DNA of 64,000 bases from Bacteroidetes bacterium HGW-Bacteroidetes-1. GTDB taxonomy: Bacteria > Bacteroidota > Bacteroidia > Bacteroidales > F082. Of this stretch, positions 31,792 to 40,393 are shown piece by piece. The position numbers and the translations under genes were made by a program. Location of the stretch: assembly GCA_002842755.1 (NCBI GenBank), contig PHDU01000005.1, positions 1-64,000 of the forward strand, given 5' to 3'. Each line of letters opens with the position of its first letter. The stretch's first letter is position 1. Below the pieces are notes generated by a model, which searched no databases, had not been told where the DNA came from, and saw only the letters and a program-made list of their open reading frames with translations.

Positions 31792-32328
31792 ATGAAAATA
31801 ACCGAAATTCAACCGTTCAAAACAATTGCTGGTACACTTGAAAAACAAAAACAATTAATAGATTTGTTTGTTAAAAAAGGTGGTTTATGTTTAACACCAT
31901 CCAATGATATTAATTATGGGTCATTATTTTGTATTCATAGATCAATAAAGAATGACCGGATGTTAATATCTAATTATGCTAATTTGGTCGATTTTGAAAA
32001 TTGTGATTTACCATATATGTCTTTTAAAGGAACAATTGAGCTTTTTGAATCTTTGGAAGATCACCAAACAGGTAAATTTGTAGAATTCGATATTGATTCA
32101 GATGGTAGATACCAGATACCAAATACAGCAATTCTTTCGTGGCAGGATTATATGACTTATGAACATGGCAATAAAAGAATATTTGGTGGGTGGTTGTGGT
32201 CACATAATGGTAAAGAATTCTGGCGTGGTCGTTGTGGACTCAATGGGTCTGGTAAAATCGTAAATGATTGCGATAAATGGGTAAAACCATTAGTTCCCAA
32301 GAAAATACGCTTCTGGGTAGAGGAATAA
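31792..32328 (+). CDS. hypothetical protein
   Basis: 178 residues, with AGGAG upstream. Soluble, aromatic-rich second half (GGWLWSHNGKEFWRGRCG). First gene after a good promoter, so probably early and well expressed. No family recognised. Confidence 0.75.
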   Translation: MKITEIQPFKTIAGTLEKQKQLIDLFVKKGGLCLTPSNDINYGSLFCIHRSIKNDRMLISNYANLVDFENCDLPYMSFKGTIELFESLEDHQTGKFVEFDIDSDGRYQIPNTAILSWQDYMTYEHGNKRIFGGWLWSHNGKEFWRGRCGLNGSGKIVNDCDKWVKPLVPKKIRFWVEE

Positions 32329-32334
32329 CAACAA

Positions 32335-32694
32335 ATGATTACAAACATCATTATTAACATAATCATTTCTGGTGTTATCTCATTCATCATCGGTTATATC
32401 ATTGGTCGAGTGACTTACAAGCCAACAAGAACATTCATATCTATTGATGAAGCAAACCAGAGAATTGGTAAATATGGCACTCTGTTTGACAATCAAAAGA
32501 AACGAATTGAAGCTAAAGATTCACCATTTTCACCAGAAACAACACAGTCTATAGAAAATACCCGGAAAATGGGTGAGAAATTAATTAACAGGTTAAATCG
32601 CGACCAAGAACCTAAATTAGAAATCATTGATGTTCGCGATATAGGCAAAGAAGAGGCTGACAACATAATTAAAAGGTTAAATAACCATGAATAA
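32335..32694 (+). CDS. membrane-anchored hypothetical protein
   Basis: 119 residues. A single N-terminal hydrophobic anchor (about 2-25, IIINIIISGVISFIIGYIIG) is followed by a charged, helical cytoplasmic or periplasmic domain. Overlaps the next gene by 8 bp. Confidence 0.75.
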   Translation: MITNIIINIIISGVISFIIGYIIGRVTYKPTRTFISIDEANQRIGKYGTLFDNQKKRIEAKDSPFSPETTQSIENTRKMGEKLINRLNRDQEPKLEIIDVRDIGKEEADNIIKRLNNHE

Positions 32695-32923
32695 ATTGTT
32701 AAAAAGACGTTTCCACAAACACCCAATGTATTTGATCCTATGGGAATTCTATGTATCAGAACACACCATCAGGCAGACTGTTAGTAGATCGTTGAAAATG
32801 CGATTAAAGAATATCACAGATGTTTATCTTAAAAAGTTGTGTCATCAAAATTCTTTTTACGATGTATATGGTCACAAGGTTCAATATGAACCAACCGATA
32901 TTTCTATACAAAAATTAGATTAA
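32687..32923 (+). CDS. hypothetical basic protein
   Basis: 78 residues, Lys/Arg/His-rich, no motif recognised. Its start lies within the end of the preceding gene, consistent with coupled translation. Confidence 0.65.
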   Translation: MNKLLKRRFHKHPMYLILWEFYVSEHTIRQTVSRSLKMRLKNITDVYLKKLCHQNSFYDVYGHKVQYEPTDISIQKLD

Positions 32924-32935
32924 AGGAAATAATCA

Positions 32936-33379
32936 ATGATTATAATTAAAAAAAGTATAACAGCAGATAGTAGAACTTGTGATTGTAAGAACATTCCAAT
33001 TGATGTTCTTGAACGTTCAACATACCAACACAAAGATGATGTTGAAAAAGCAATGGTATTTTTTCAAAGGCTGATGAGGATTGAAGGTTGGAGTCATGAT
33101 GACCACAAGCTTCGCACAATGAAGGAATTTCACAAGGCTTTCCAAGGTGGGTTTGTTGATGAAACATGGTGGAATGAACACAAGAAGGAACTACATCATT
33201 TACCACCGGATGCAGATATAAATATGGTTCATGTATTTGCATTCATATGTGATTGTGTAATGGCTGGTCTTGGCAGAACTGGTAAAATAAGACCTATCAC
33301 AATTGACAGTGAAGTTCTACAGAAAGCCTTTCGAAACACTGTTAATCTTTTGGTTAGCAATGTAAAAGTTGAGGAATAA
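32936..33379 (+). CDS. His-rich hypothetical protein
   Basis: 147 residues with AAAGGAAATAATC before the ATG. Histidine/aspartate motifs (QHKDDVEKAM, SHDDHKL, WWNEHKKELHHLPP) recall metal-binding DUF5662-type phage proteins; that comparison is from memory. No catalytic role can be stated. Confidence 0.75.
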   Translation: MIIIKKSITADSRTCDCKNIPIDVLERSTYQHKDDVEKAMVFFQRLMRIEGWSHDDHKLRTMKEFHKAFQGGFVDETWWNEHKKELHHLPPDADINMVHVFAFICDCVMAGLGRTGKIRPITIDSEVLQKAFRNTVNLLVSNVKVEE

Positions 33380-33383
33380 AATC

Positions 33384-33656
33384 ATGACAGATGAAGAATT
33401 GATGAACTTAACCGCCACGAAAGCCAGAGAGATACAATTAATCGAACAAAATGATAAAACCGATAAACAATTAATTGCTATCTTGAAACAAGTTAGAGAA
33501 ACAATTTCCAAAACAGATAAGGATCATTTGTGGTGGTATGATGTTTTGGAAGCCAGAACAATTGAGAGATTACGGTTGATGAAATATGTTGTTGTAAATG
33601 CATCCAATCAACATGACGGAACCGGCTACAAAATTTCATGGGGAGAACATGATTAA
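33384..33656 (+). CDS. hypothetical protein
   Basis: 90 residues from ATG 33384 with GAGG upstream; the track's TTG 33369 lies in the previous gene. Charged helical N-terminus, ending GTGYKISWGEHD. The next gene starts in a TAATG overlap and ends in a similar WYKIHW motif, so the two may share a small C-terminal fold. Confidence 0.7.
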   Translation: MTDEELMNLTATKAREIQLIEQNDKTDKQLIAILKQVRETISKTDKDHLWWYDVLEARTIERLRLMKYVVVNASNQHDGTGYKISWGEHD

Positions 33657-33883
33657 TGTCAGAAATTAATGCAATATCAATGAGAGCTATTGTAGCTTCA
33701 AGAGTTGATCAACAAGAGCTGAACGTGATATTAAACGAAATTCGCACAGCGGCAATGGCTGGATTGGTAAATATCAAAACAAATTGTAGTTCTCCCGGCA
33801 TCCACAGGGAACTTATCAATCGTGGTTTCGTTATTGAAGATATTTCATCAACAGCATCTAAGTGGTATAAAATTCATTGGTAA
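33656..33883 (+). CDS. hypothetical protein
   Basis: 75 residues. Helical N-terminus with QQELNVILNEIRTAA, then a short beta C-terminus ending WYKIHW. Coupled to the gene upstream by a TAATG overlap. Function unknown. Confidence 0.68.
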   Translation: MSEINAISMRAIVASRVDQQELNVILNEIRTAAMAGLVNIKTNCSSPGIHRELINRGFVIEDISSTASKWYKIHW

Positions 33884-33893
33884 AGGATAACAT

Positions 33894-34091
33894 ATGTCAC
33901 GTTATGCAGGAAAGATCAAGGTTATCTGTGCTAACAATATGTGTTTTCCTGTTAATACAAATCTGGAACCTTGTGGGTGTGAATGTTATGACCCCTACCC
34001 AAGATTACCAGATGATGCAATCGAACATATAAGTTATTACGATTATTTACAAAGAAAATTTGGAGTTGAAATAAATGTCCAGCGTAGGTAG
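33894..34091 (+). CDS. Cys-containing hypothetical protein
   Basis: 65 residues with AAAGGATAACAT upstream. Five cysteines in two groups (CANNMC and CGCEC) suggest a small metal site. Overlaps the next gene by 17 bp. Confidence 0.65.
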   Translation: MSRYAGKIKVICANNMCFPVNTNLEPCGCECYDPYPRLPDDAIEHISYYDYLQRKFGVEINVQRR

Positions 34092-34308
34092 AAATCAAAC
34101 AGTTGGTTATACAAAGAGACAGTCTGGCACAAACATGGACTTTTCAAGGCGATCACTTGAAGCTATGGAAATCCCAGAACTTGAAGAAATGTTGGAATAC
34201 CTGAAAACCAATGGTAATCGTTCTTCAAGAAAGCTTGTAGAGAAGATATTGAATTCCAAACTTAATGAAAATAATTTAACATTTAAACTCAGGTTAGAAA
34301 AGGATTAA
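34075..34308 (+). CDS. hypothetical protein
   Basis: 77 residues. A polar N-terminus is followed by a helical hairpin-like C-terminus (IPELEEMLEYLKTNGNRSSRKLVEKIL). No family recognised. Confidence 0.68.
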   Translation: MSSVGRNQTVGYTKRQSGTNMDFSRRSLEAMEIPELEEMLEYLKTNGNRSSRKLVEKILNSKLNENNLTFKLRLEKD

Positions 34309-34312
34309 ACGA

Positions 34313-34408
34313 ATGTTGGAAAAAGGAATTCTGTTAACAATTGTTGTCATTTTATTATCTGTGGTTATTACATCGACTCCACCGGTAACAGCAGAGAAAC
34401 CACCATAA
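34313..34408 (+). CDS. 31-residue membrane peptide
   Basis: Below the track cutoff. AAAGGATTAAACGA before ATG 34313. One hydrophobic span (ILLTIVVILLSVVITS) followed by a proline-rich end, which could be either a signal or an anchor. Function unknown. Confidence 0.55.
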   Translation: MLEKGILLTIVVILLSVVITSTPPVTAEKPP

Positions 34409-34429
34409 GTTGTAAAACCTACAAACAGA

Positions 34430-34558
34430 ATGAGTCTGATAGAATCCAATGATCTTGATAACAAAACATCACTATTCCTCATCGCTTTGGATAACAAAGA
34501 ATATCTTGTTTGTTCTAGTTGGGATGGTGGAATTACAATTGTTGAGGTAACTAAATGA
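34430..34558 (+). CDS. 42-residue hypothetical protein
   Basis: Below the track cutoff. Frame from ATG 34430 to TGA that overlaps the next ATG (ATGA). Beta-like (LFLIALDNKEYLVCSSWDGG). The RBS is weak, so the call rests on the overlap and the protein-like composition. Confidence 0.5.
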   Translation: MSLIESNDLDNKTSLFLIALDNKEYLVCSSWDGGITIVEVTK

Positions 34559-34719
34559 AAATAGAAATAAATCAATCCAACTTACAAATGCAATTATGGA
34601 TTATCATCGCTGGTTATTTATCATGGATTACACACCATTCATTTGGTTTGTGTGTTTTTCATGGATTGTTAAATGTGTTTTACATTCTTTATTGGCTTTG
34701 GAATAACTCTATTACATAA
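34555..34719 (+). CDS. 54-residue membrane protein
   Basis: Below the track cutoff. GAGGTAACTAA before ATG 34555. Two hydrophobic, Trp-rich spans (about 13-25 and 33-50). Function unknown. Confidence 0.6.
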   Translation: MKIEINQSNLQMQLWIIIAGYLSWITHHSFGLCVFHGLLNVFYILYWLWNNSIT

Positions 34720-34731
34720 AAGGATAAACAA

Positions 34732-35244
34732 ATGGAAACCAAAACAGCATTTTCTGTAGATTTGTTGGAATTTGAACGTGGGTGGGGTAGCAAGGTAGAC
34801 GACACAATCATCTTCTTGGATGCCAACAAAGCTTATAAATACGTTGAAGAATTTAATGCCAAGAACAATGCAGACAAAGTTCCTGACTGGTATATGACGG
34901 CAGAAAAGCCAGTTGATATCAAGCTGGCGACAGAATCTTATGATATCATTGACAAAACTGTTGAAAAATACATGAGTGAACGGGAACTACGCGATCAGTT
35001 AATGGCTAAAAACAAGCCAGAAGACACGAAACCAAGACCATTAACATGTGCTGGTTGTCTACAAGAATTGAAACCACCACTTAAAGGATTGCCTGATTGG
35101 TATGCTTTTAAACTATCCTATACCAACATAGCAAACCCACTCACTGATAATGAAGCGTGTATACAACTCATTCCATTATTCACAGGTGATAAATATTTCT
35201 GTAATAAGAAGTGTTTAATTGAATGGTTAAATAAACTAAAATAA
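34732..35244 (+). CDS. hypothetical protein with C-terminal zinc-type cysteines
   Basis: 170 residues with AAAAGGATAAACAA upstream. The N-terminal half is acidic and helical. The C-terminal part has CAGC and CNKKC pairs about 45 residues apart, a possible zinc-stabilised fold. It precedes the CCA-adding enzyme in the same direction. Confidence 0.72.
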   Translation: METKTAFSVDLLEFERGWGSKVDDTIIFLDANKAYKYVEEFNAKNNADKVPDWYMTAEKPVDIKLATESYDIIDKTVEKYMSERELRDQLMAKNKPEDTKPRPLTCAGCLQELKPPLKGLPDWYAFKLSYTNIANPLTDNEACIQLIPLFTGDKYFCNKKCLIEWLNKLK

Positions 35245-35256
35245 AGGAACTGAACC

Positions 35257-36705
35257 ATGCTTTCTAAATTAAAAACATTTGCTCAAGACATTAACAAAGA
35301 ACTTGATGGTATACTCTATCTAGTGGGTGGTTCTGTTCGCGATATGATTATGAACATAGCACCAAAGGATTACGATCTTGAACTGTTTAGAGTCTGGCCG
35401 AAAGACTTTGTTAAATACCTCGATAAAAAGAAAATCCCATTTAAGTTTAACAGCGATGCAAAATTCCCTGTTTACCGTGTCTGTATTGTGAATAACCTTC
35501 TTGACGATGAAGAATGGGTTGAAGTTGGTTTCCCTCGTGTAGACAACAAGACAGGCCCGAAACATTCAGACTTTGAATGTCTTGTAGACCCATTTATGTC
35601 GGTTATTGATGCCGCGATGAGAAGGGATTTCACAATCAATGCTGTTTATTACAACCTTTTAAAAGATGATTACGAGAATCATGGCTTTGTTAGCCATATA
35701 ACACACAGTAGGGAATTATCCCCTGTTCACATGGAGAAGTTTAAGGAAGACCCACTTCGTATTATGCGCGGGTTCCAATTTGCTTCTCGTTTTGGGCTAT
35801 ATACGGCTGATACTCTTGAAACCGTTGATGTAGATATGATCAATGGATTATCACATGTAGACCCAAGCGGCATCTACGCTGAATTTGTTAAGGGAATTAC
35901 AAAGGCAAAGAACATCACAAATGCTCTTGAATACCTTTGTTCAATAGCATTACGAAATAACGGTTCTGAATTCTTTAAACCTATTACAGAAATGTTTTAT
36001 TGCTTACAGAACGCCAGACACCATTTCGAAGGTAATGTTTGGGAACACACAAAACTCGTTATCAAGAATGCTATTGAACTGGCAGATACCGATGATGAAA
36101 AGGTTCTCCTGTTCTTCGCTGCTTTCTTCCATGACATAGGCAAGATACCAACATTTAAACTTGATACCGCCGGGAATCCAACTGCTCATGGTCACGATGT
36201 AGAAGGTGATGATCTGGTTGAACTTTATGGTAGTCGTTTCGGATTACCAAAGAAGATGATTAAACAGATTATCGTTTTGAAACACTGCCACATGATTGGT
36301 AATGATGCCAAGAATAAGAAGCTTTATTTAATGGCAGAAGAATTAGAGAAAGTCGGCCTGAATTTCGATATCCTTTGTAAGCTGATGCTTGCTGATGTTT
36401 ATGGGTCTGTTAAGGAATATTTCAGAAGCACTGTTAGAAGTCATGGCGAAATCTACAATTTCATGGCGAAAATTAAATCTCTTGGAATTGAGCTTAAACC
36501 ATTGCGAATGTTTGTCAGTGGGGATGATATTCTTTACCACAGTAACGGTAAAATCAAAGGTAAGAAACTTGGTGATCTGCTTTATGAAATGAAGATGTTG
36601 CAGATTAACAATCGTGTTGCAACACGACAGGAAGCATTTGATTTTATGAAAAAACGCATCGAAAATATTTTGGAGAAAATAGTTGACAAAGAAACGCCTG
36701 AATGA
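35257..36705 (+). CDS. CCA-adding tRNA nucleotidyltransferase with HD domain
   Basis: 482 residues. Pol beta-type head: YLVGGSVRD (about 21-29), DYDLELF (about 38-44), MRRDFTINA and EDPLRIMRGFQFASRFG, the class II CCA enzyme signature. A C-terminal HD phosphohydrolase motif follows (FFHDIGK, with HGHDVEGD later). Adds or repairs the 3' CCA of tRNAs. This fits directly with the phage tRNAs and tmRNA, none of which encodes CCA. Followed by a strong terminator. Confidence 0.93.
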   Translation: MLSKLKTFAQDINKELDGILYLVGGSVRDMIMNIAPKDYDLELFRVWPKDFVKYLDKKKIPFKFNSDAKFPVYRVCIVNNLLDDEEWVEVGFPRVDNKTGPKHSDFECLVDPFMSVIDAAMRRDFTINAVYYNLLKDDYENHGFVSHITHSRELSPVHMEKFKEDPLRIMRGFQFASRFGLYTADTLETVDVDMINGLSHVDPSGIYAEFVKGITKAKNITNALEYLCSIALRNNGSEFFKPITEMFYCLQNARHHFEGNVWEHTKLVIKNAIELADTDDEKVLLFFAAFFHDIGKIPTFKLDTAGNPTAHGHDVEGDDLVELYGSRFGLPKKMIKQIIVLKHCHMIGNDAKNKKLYLMAEELEKVGLNFDILCKLMLADVYGSVKEYFRSTVRSHGEIYNFMAKIKSLGIELKPLRMFVSGDDILYHSNGKIKGKKLGDLLYEMKMLQINNRVATRQEAFDFMKKRIENILEKIVDKETPE

Positions 36706-36711
36706 TAAATT
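36683..36711 (+). promoter_or_regulatory. promoter-like sequence at the end of the CCA enzyme gene
   Basis: TTGACA (36683-36688), 17-bp spacer, TAAATT (36706-36711). The only downstream feature before the next promoter is the terminator at 36741-36778, so it could make a short RNA of about 60 nt. The -10 is weak. Confidence 0.4.
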
Positions 36712-36740
36712 GATTATGCCATAACAGCTCCATGATTTCT

Positions 36741-36778
36741 GAAAACCCGCTAGTTTCTTCCTTTTCTAGCGGGTTTTC
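36741..36778 (+). terminator. strong intrinsic terminator after the CCA enzyme gene
   Basis: Perfect 13-bp arms GAAAACCCGCTAG/CTAGCGGGTTTTC with the U-tract formed by the end of the second arm. The symmetric A/T flanks could let it work on both strands. Confidence 0.88.
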
Positions 36779-36851
36779 TCATTTCCGGGGAATTTCGGTT
36801 GGATTTAGTTTAATGTTAAATTAGTCTAACCGTTGGACAAAAAGAATTTGA

Positions 36852-36881
36852 TTGACAAACCTTATTAAACGATGATATAAT
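36852..36881 (+). promoter_or_regulatory. consensus promoter abutting the next ATG
   Basis: TTGACA (36852-36857), 18-bp spacer, TATAAT (36876-36881). The ATG at 36888 is only 7 nt after the -10 box, where transcription is expected to begin, so the mRNA would be leaderless. Confidence 0.8.
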
Positions 36882-36887
36882 CAATAT

Positions 36888-37262
36888 ATGAAGAAAGATA
36901 AATTAGATGGAATTCCTTTGCTTATCGACCCTGAAGAATTTTTTAAACATGCTTTAATTCTCAGGGAACTTGACCAAGTTGGTTATTTGAATGTTGAGAT
37001 AACCGATAAGGAATGTTTGGAAAAGCTGAAGATTCCAGAAGCTCTTTACAAATTTGCTTCTGAAACAAATACACCAGTTGGAGAAATGATTAATGTTATT
37101 TTAAGAGATTGGTGTATTAGAATGTTTGAAGGTGAATCTAAATACAGGAAAGGGCTTTTGTTCAAAATAGTTAAATGTCCGTCTAGTGTATTGACTGATG
37201 AACAGAAGAATAAATTGATTGTATTTTTACACAAGGATATACCAGAGTTGCAGAAACGATAG
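36888..37262 (+). CDS. hypothetical protein, probably from a leaderless mRNA
   Basis: 124 residues. Soluble and helical with an LLIDPEEFFKHALILRELDQVG start; no family recognised. No RBS precedes the ATG and the promoter leaves no room for one. No later in-frame ATG has an RBS either. Confidence 0.7.
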   Translation: MKKDKLDGIPLLIDPEEFFKHALILRELDQVGYLNVEITDKECLEKLKIPEALYKFASETNTPVGEMINVILRDWCIRMFEGESKYRKGLLFKIVKCPSSVLTDEQKNKLIVFLHKDIPELQKR

Positions 37263-37330
37263 ACAAAGATTAGCTTGAACATTGTTTATTTATATGTTAA
37301 TGTTGATGAACACAAACAAAGGATTTGATC

Positions 37331-37684
37331 ATGACTAATGATGAAGCGATTGAAGCAATCGAAAAGTTTCAAAGATGCCGAACAACCCTTGAAAACTTTG
37401 ATAACCTGACAATCATTGGTAATCATGATGAAATCAATGATAATGAACATCGTTTAAAGCATTTTCAGGTTAAGCTAAGTGAAATATTTAAAGATAATAT
37501 TATCACTTTCCGGGTATCAATTGTTCAAGATACATTCTTTTGTTGTGTTGTTACACGATATAATAAAAGCACGTTCGTTACTGATAAAAATTTTGTTGAT
37601 AAACTGATATCTGGCGAAGAGCCAGTTACAGATAGAATCAGATTATTTCTAAATAGTGATACAATGAATAAATTAATTTCATAA
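37331..37684 (+). CDS. hypothetical protein
   Basis: 117 residues from ATG 37331 with AAAGGA upstream (the track's TTG is six bases earlier). Helical N-terminus, then a beta-rich middle with FFCCVV. It ends four bases before the TnpB start. Confidence 0.7.
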   Translation: MTNDEAIEAIEKFQRCRTTLENFDNLTIIGNHDEINDNEHRLKHFQVKLSEIFKDNIITFRVSIVQDTFFCCVVTRYNKSTFVTDKNFVDKLISGEEPVTDRIRLFLNSDTMNKLIS

Positions 37685-37688
37685 AAAC

Positions 37689-38810
37689 ATGAATAAAACA
37701 TTTAAATATAGAATTTACCCAACAAAGTCACAAGTTAAAAAACTGAATGACAACATTCGGGCTTGTCGATTTGTTTGGAATACCTTTCTTAATGAAAGGA
37801 AAGTTCTGTATGAAACGGAAAAGAAGCAAATCTCTTGCTTTGATCAAACAGCAAAACTAACTGAGCTGAAAAAAGAATTCCCATTTTTAAAAAATGCGTA
37901 TTCACAGTCATTACAACAAATTGTTATCAAATTAGATTTGTCCTTTAAGTCATTTTTTAGACGCATCCAAAACGGAGAAACACCGGGGTATCCGAGATTT
38001 AAAGGATGTTATCGACTAAGTTCTATATATTTCACCCAATTTGGTAAGGGTTGTAAAATAGCTAATGGAAAGTTAGCCGTTTCTAAAATTGGTGATATAA
38101 AACTAGTTTATCATCGCGAATTAATAGGAACTCCAAAAACAGCAACGATTAAACGTACACCAACTGGTAAATGGTTTGTATCTATCTGTTGTGAAACTGA
38201 TAATACCATATTGCAAACAAACGACTTATCTGTTGGTATTGATTTGGGTATTAGCAAGTTTGCTACTTTTTCTGACGGAACAGTTATTGAAAATCCGAGA
38301 TTCTTCAAAGAAGAAGAAATCAAAATCAAGAAAGCTCAGAGTAAAACAGACAAACTTGTTAAAGGTTCTAAAGAACGATTTAAAGCTAGAAAGGTTGTTA
38401 ATCGTATTTATGAACGTTTAAGCTGGAAGCGAGACAATTTTTCTCATCAAGAGAGTAGGAAGGTGATAAATAAATATCAAAATATCATTCTTGAAAAGTT
38501 GGAGATATATAAATTGATACACAATGGATACCCAAACTTAAACAAATGTATAACAGATGTAGCATGGAATAAATTTACAAGTTTGGTACAATACAAAGCG
38601 GTAGAAGCTGGTAGAACTGTCATTCTTGTAAATCCTAAAAATACCACAAAAACTTGTAGTCAATGTGGTAAGATTGTTGATAAATCTCTAAGTGAACGAG
38701 TACATAATTGCTCTTGTGGACTTGTATTAGATAGAGATTTAAACGCAGCTATTAACATTTTAAGATTGGGAACACAATCTTTACAAAGACTCTGCCTCTC
38801 GGCAGAGTAA
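37689..38810 (+). CDS. tnpB: TnpB-type RNA-guided nuclease (IS200/IS605 OrfB)
   Basis: 373 residues, full length for TnpB. N-terminal FKYRIYPTKSQ and WNTFLNER helices, then RuvC motifs: GIDLGISKF (D185), ILEKLEI (E269), and DRDLNAA (about 348-354). A zinc finger CSQCG...CSCG sits between RuvC II and III (about 323-344). All catalytic residues are present. No TnpA lies beside it. Its 3' end forms the hairpin at 38789. Family role: omega-RNA-guided DNA cleavage that helps retain the element. Confidence 0.93.
   Translation: MNKTFKYRIYPTKSQVKKLNDNIRACRFVWNTFLNERKVLYETEKKQISCFDQTAKLTELKKEFPFLKNAYSQSLQQIVIKLDLSFKSFFRRIQNGETPGYPRFKGCYRLSSIYFTQFGKGCKIANGKLAVSKIGDIKLVYHRELIGTPKTATIKRTPTGKWFVSICCETDNTILQTNDLSVGIDLGISKFATFSDGTVIENPRFFKEEEIKIKKAQSKTDKLVKGSKERFKARKVVNRIYERLSWKRDNFSHQESRKVINKYQNIILEKLEIYKLIHNGYPNLNKCITDVAWNKFTSLVQYKAVEAGRTVILVNPKNTTKTCSQCGKIVDKSLSERVHNCSCGLVLDRDLNAAINILRLGTQSLQRLCLSAE
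38789..38808 (+). repeat. hairpin at the TnpB gene end, candidate IS200/IS605 right-end structure
   Basis: ACTCTGCC-TCTC-GGCAGAGT, 8 perfect pairs overlapping the last codons of tnpB. Subterminal hairpins at this place are typical of the right end and the omega-RNA region of IS200/IS605-type elements. Confidence 0.6.
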
Positions 38811-38829
38811 TGTTCACAAGGAGTTAACA

Positions 38830-40377
38830 ATGACAACGGATGTAATTACCTCACTGACCGATCTCGATGATTTAGACCTCGATCTTGAAACCGATGGAGT
38901 CAGTGAAATCACAGATGCAACAACGCTTGATTCTGTGGCCTCAAAAACCGATTCTGATGATGACCTGACCTTAGATGACCTTGAGGAAGACACGGTGCAG
39001 CCAGCGGCCTCTAATTCGCAGGAAACAGATGAATTGAAACTTGACGATGAAACCAGTTCAATTGATGATTTGACACTGGAAGATAACATCGTTGACCCAC
39101 CGGTTGATACCGCGAAGCCAGAACTCAACAAACCGGTTTTGAATCTTGATGAAGAAATCGAACTTGACCTTGATGTAAACGAAGGTATCACAAAGAAGAC
39201 CGAAGTAACCATAAATGGGAAAACGCCGGGAGAATTTGTTAAAGATGCTTTCGATGCGGCGGTAACACCACCGGTTGAAGAAAAGAAGAAGCGTGGTAGA
39301 AAGCCAAAAGAAGTTAAGCCAGAAGTTGTTACATCGGCTCCTGTCGATACTTCAAAATTCATTGATCCTAATTTCCCACTGGCTGTCCTCAATGTTGATA
39401 AATACGCCACTCGTTCAACTATTCGTTCTGATGAAGAAGTTACTGAACTGGCCGAAAAGATTAAGTTGCAAGGCCAAGCCGAACCTATTCATGTTTACAT
39501 CGCCGATGATGGCGTTGCTTACCTTCTTGCTGGTCTTGGTAGAAAGATGGCAATTCAGGATAAACTCGGCAGAGAAACCGCTGAAGCTATCGTACATAAA
39601 GGCTTAACAGAAGCCGATATCTACAAGATTTGCACAGGAACTAATGAACCAAGAACCAAGTTAACCGAATGGGATAAGATTGTTTCCATTGGTAAATACA
39701 CAGACGCACATCCCGGTGTTTCTATTGATGATGAGAATGATACAAACTCAGTTGTTCGTGTATTTGGTTATTCAAGAAGTGCGGTTTATCAGTATTTAAA
39801 GGCTTGGAATGTGTTGAAAAACAGTTCTGAATTCATTGAATACTTTAACAGAAACGGCCAGAAAATCGCTGGCTACACTTATCAGATTCTTGCCAATACC
39901 ATCACAGCACTTGCCGAACACAAATTGTCTGCCGCTGAATGGATAGTCATTTTCAATGAGATTTATGCTATTTCCACCAGACAATCATTTGCAACAATGT
40001 TGATTGATGCCGCGAATACATATCTTGTTATGAAGAAACCGGCATCAGTACTTGCTACAGAGGTTGATGATGGTTTAAGTAAAACTGATGAAAAAATCAT
40101 CGACAGGGCTGTTAAAGAGACAAAAGAAAATGATACCGTTGAAGATATCGACAATACAATGGTTGATAAACTTGAACAGGAAATCGCGGTTGAACAGGAC
40201 TCCAAAGAAGTCATTGACGGCTGTTATCAAAGTGTGTTATTAACATTAACACAGGCACGTTCAGGCATTGAAAGTTTGATCGCTATTGAGAAATATCAGG
40301 AACTTAAAACCCCTGCTGAAATCAAGAAAATCAAAGAAATGATAATGATGGTTGCCGAATCTGCTAAAAAACTTTGA
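38830..40377 (+). CDS. ParB/Spo0J-like nuclease-domain protein
   Basis: 515 residues with AAGGAGTTAAC before the ATG. The N-terminal 110 residues are acidic with DLDDLDLD and LTLDDL repeats. The middle (about 175-250) is a ParB N-domain (AVLNVDKYATRS, LLAGLGRKMAIQ), followed by a helix-turn-helix region (FGYSRSAVYQYLKAW) and a helical C-terminus. Could bind DNA for partition, regulation or nicking. The acidic repeats resemble those in the SSB at 12724. Confidence 0.82.
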   Translation: MTTDVITSLTDLDDLDLDLETDGVSEITDATTLDSVASKTDSDDDLTLDDLEEDTVQPAASNSQETDELKLDDETSSIDDLTLEDNIVDPPVDTAKPELNKPVLNLDEEIELDLDVNEGITKKTEVTINGKTPGEFVKDAFDAAVTPPVEEKKKRGRKPKEVKPEVVTSAPVDTSKFIDPNFPLAVLNVDKYATRSTIRSDEEVTELAEKIKLQGQAEPIHVYIADDGVAYLLAGLGRKMAIQDKLGRETAEAIVHKGLTEADIYKICTGTNEPRTKLTEWDKIVSIGKYTDAHPGVSIDDENDTNSVVRVFGYSRSAVYQYLKAWNVLKNSSEFIEYFNRNGQKIAGYTYQILANTITALAEHKLSAAEWIVIFNEIYAISTRQSFATMLIDAANTYLVMKKPASVLATEVDDGLSKTDEKIIDRAVKETKENDTVEDIDNTMVDKLEQEIAVEQDSKEVIDGCYQSVLLTLTQARSGIESLIAIEKYQELKTPAEIKKIKEMIMMVAESAKKL

Positions 40378-40393
40378 GAAATATGGTAATACA

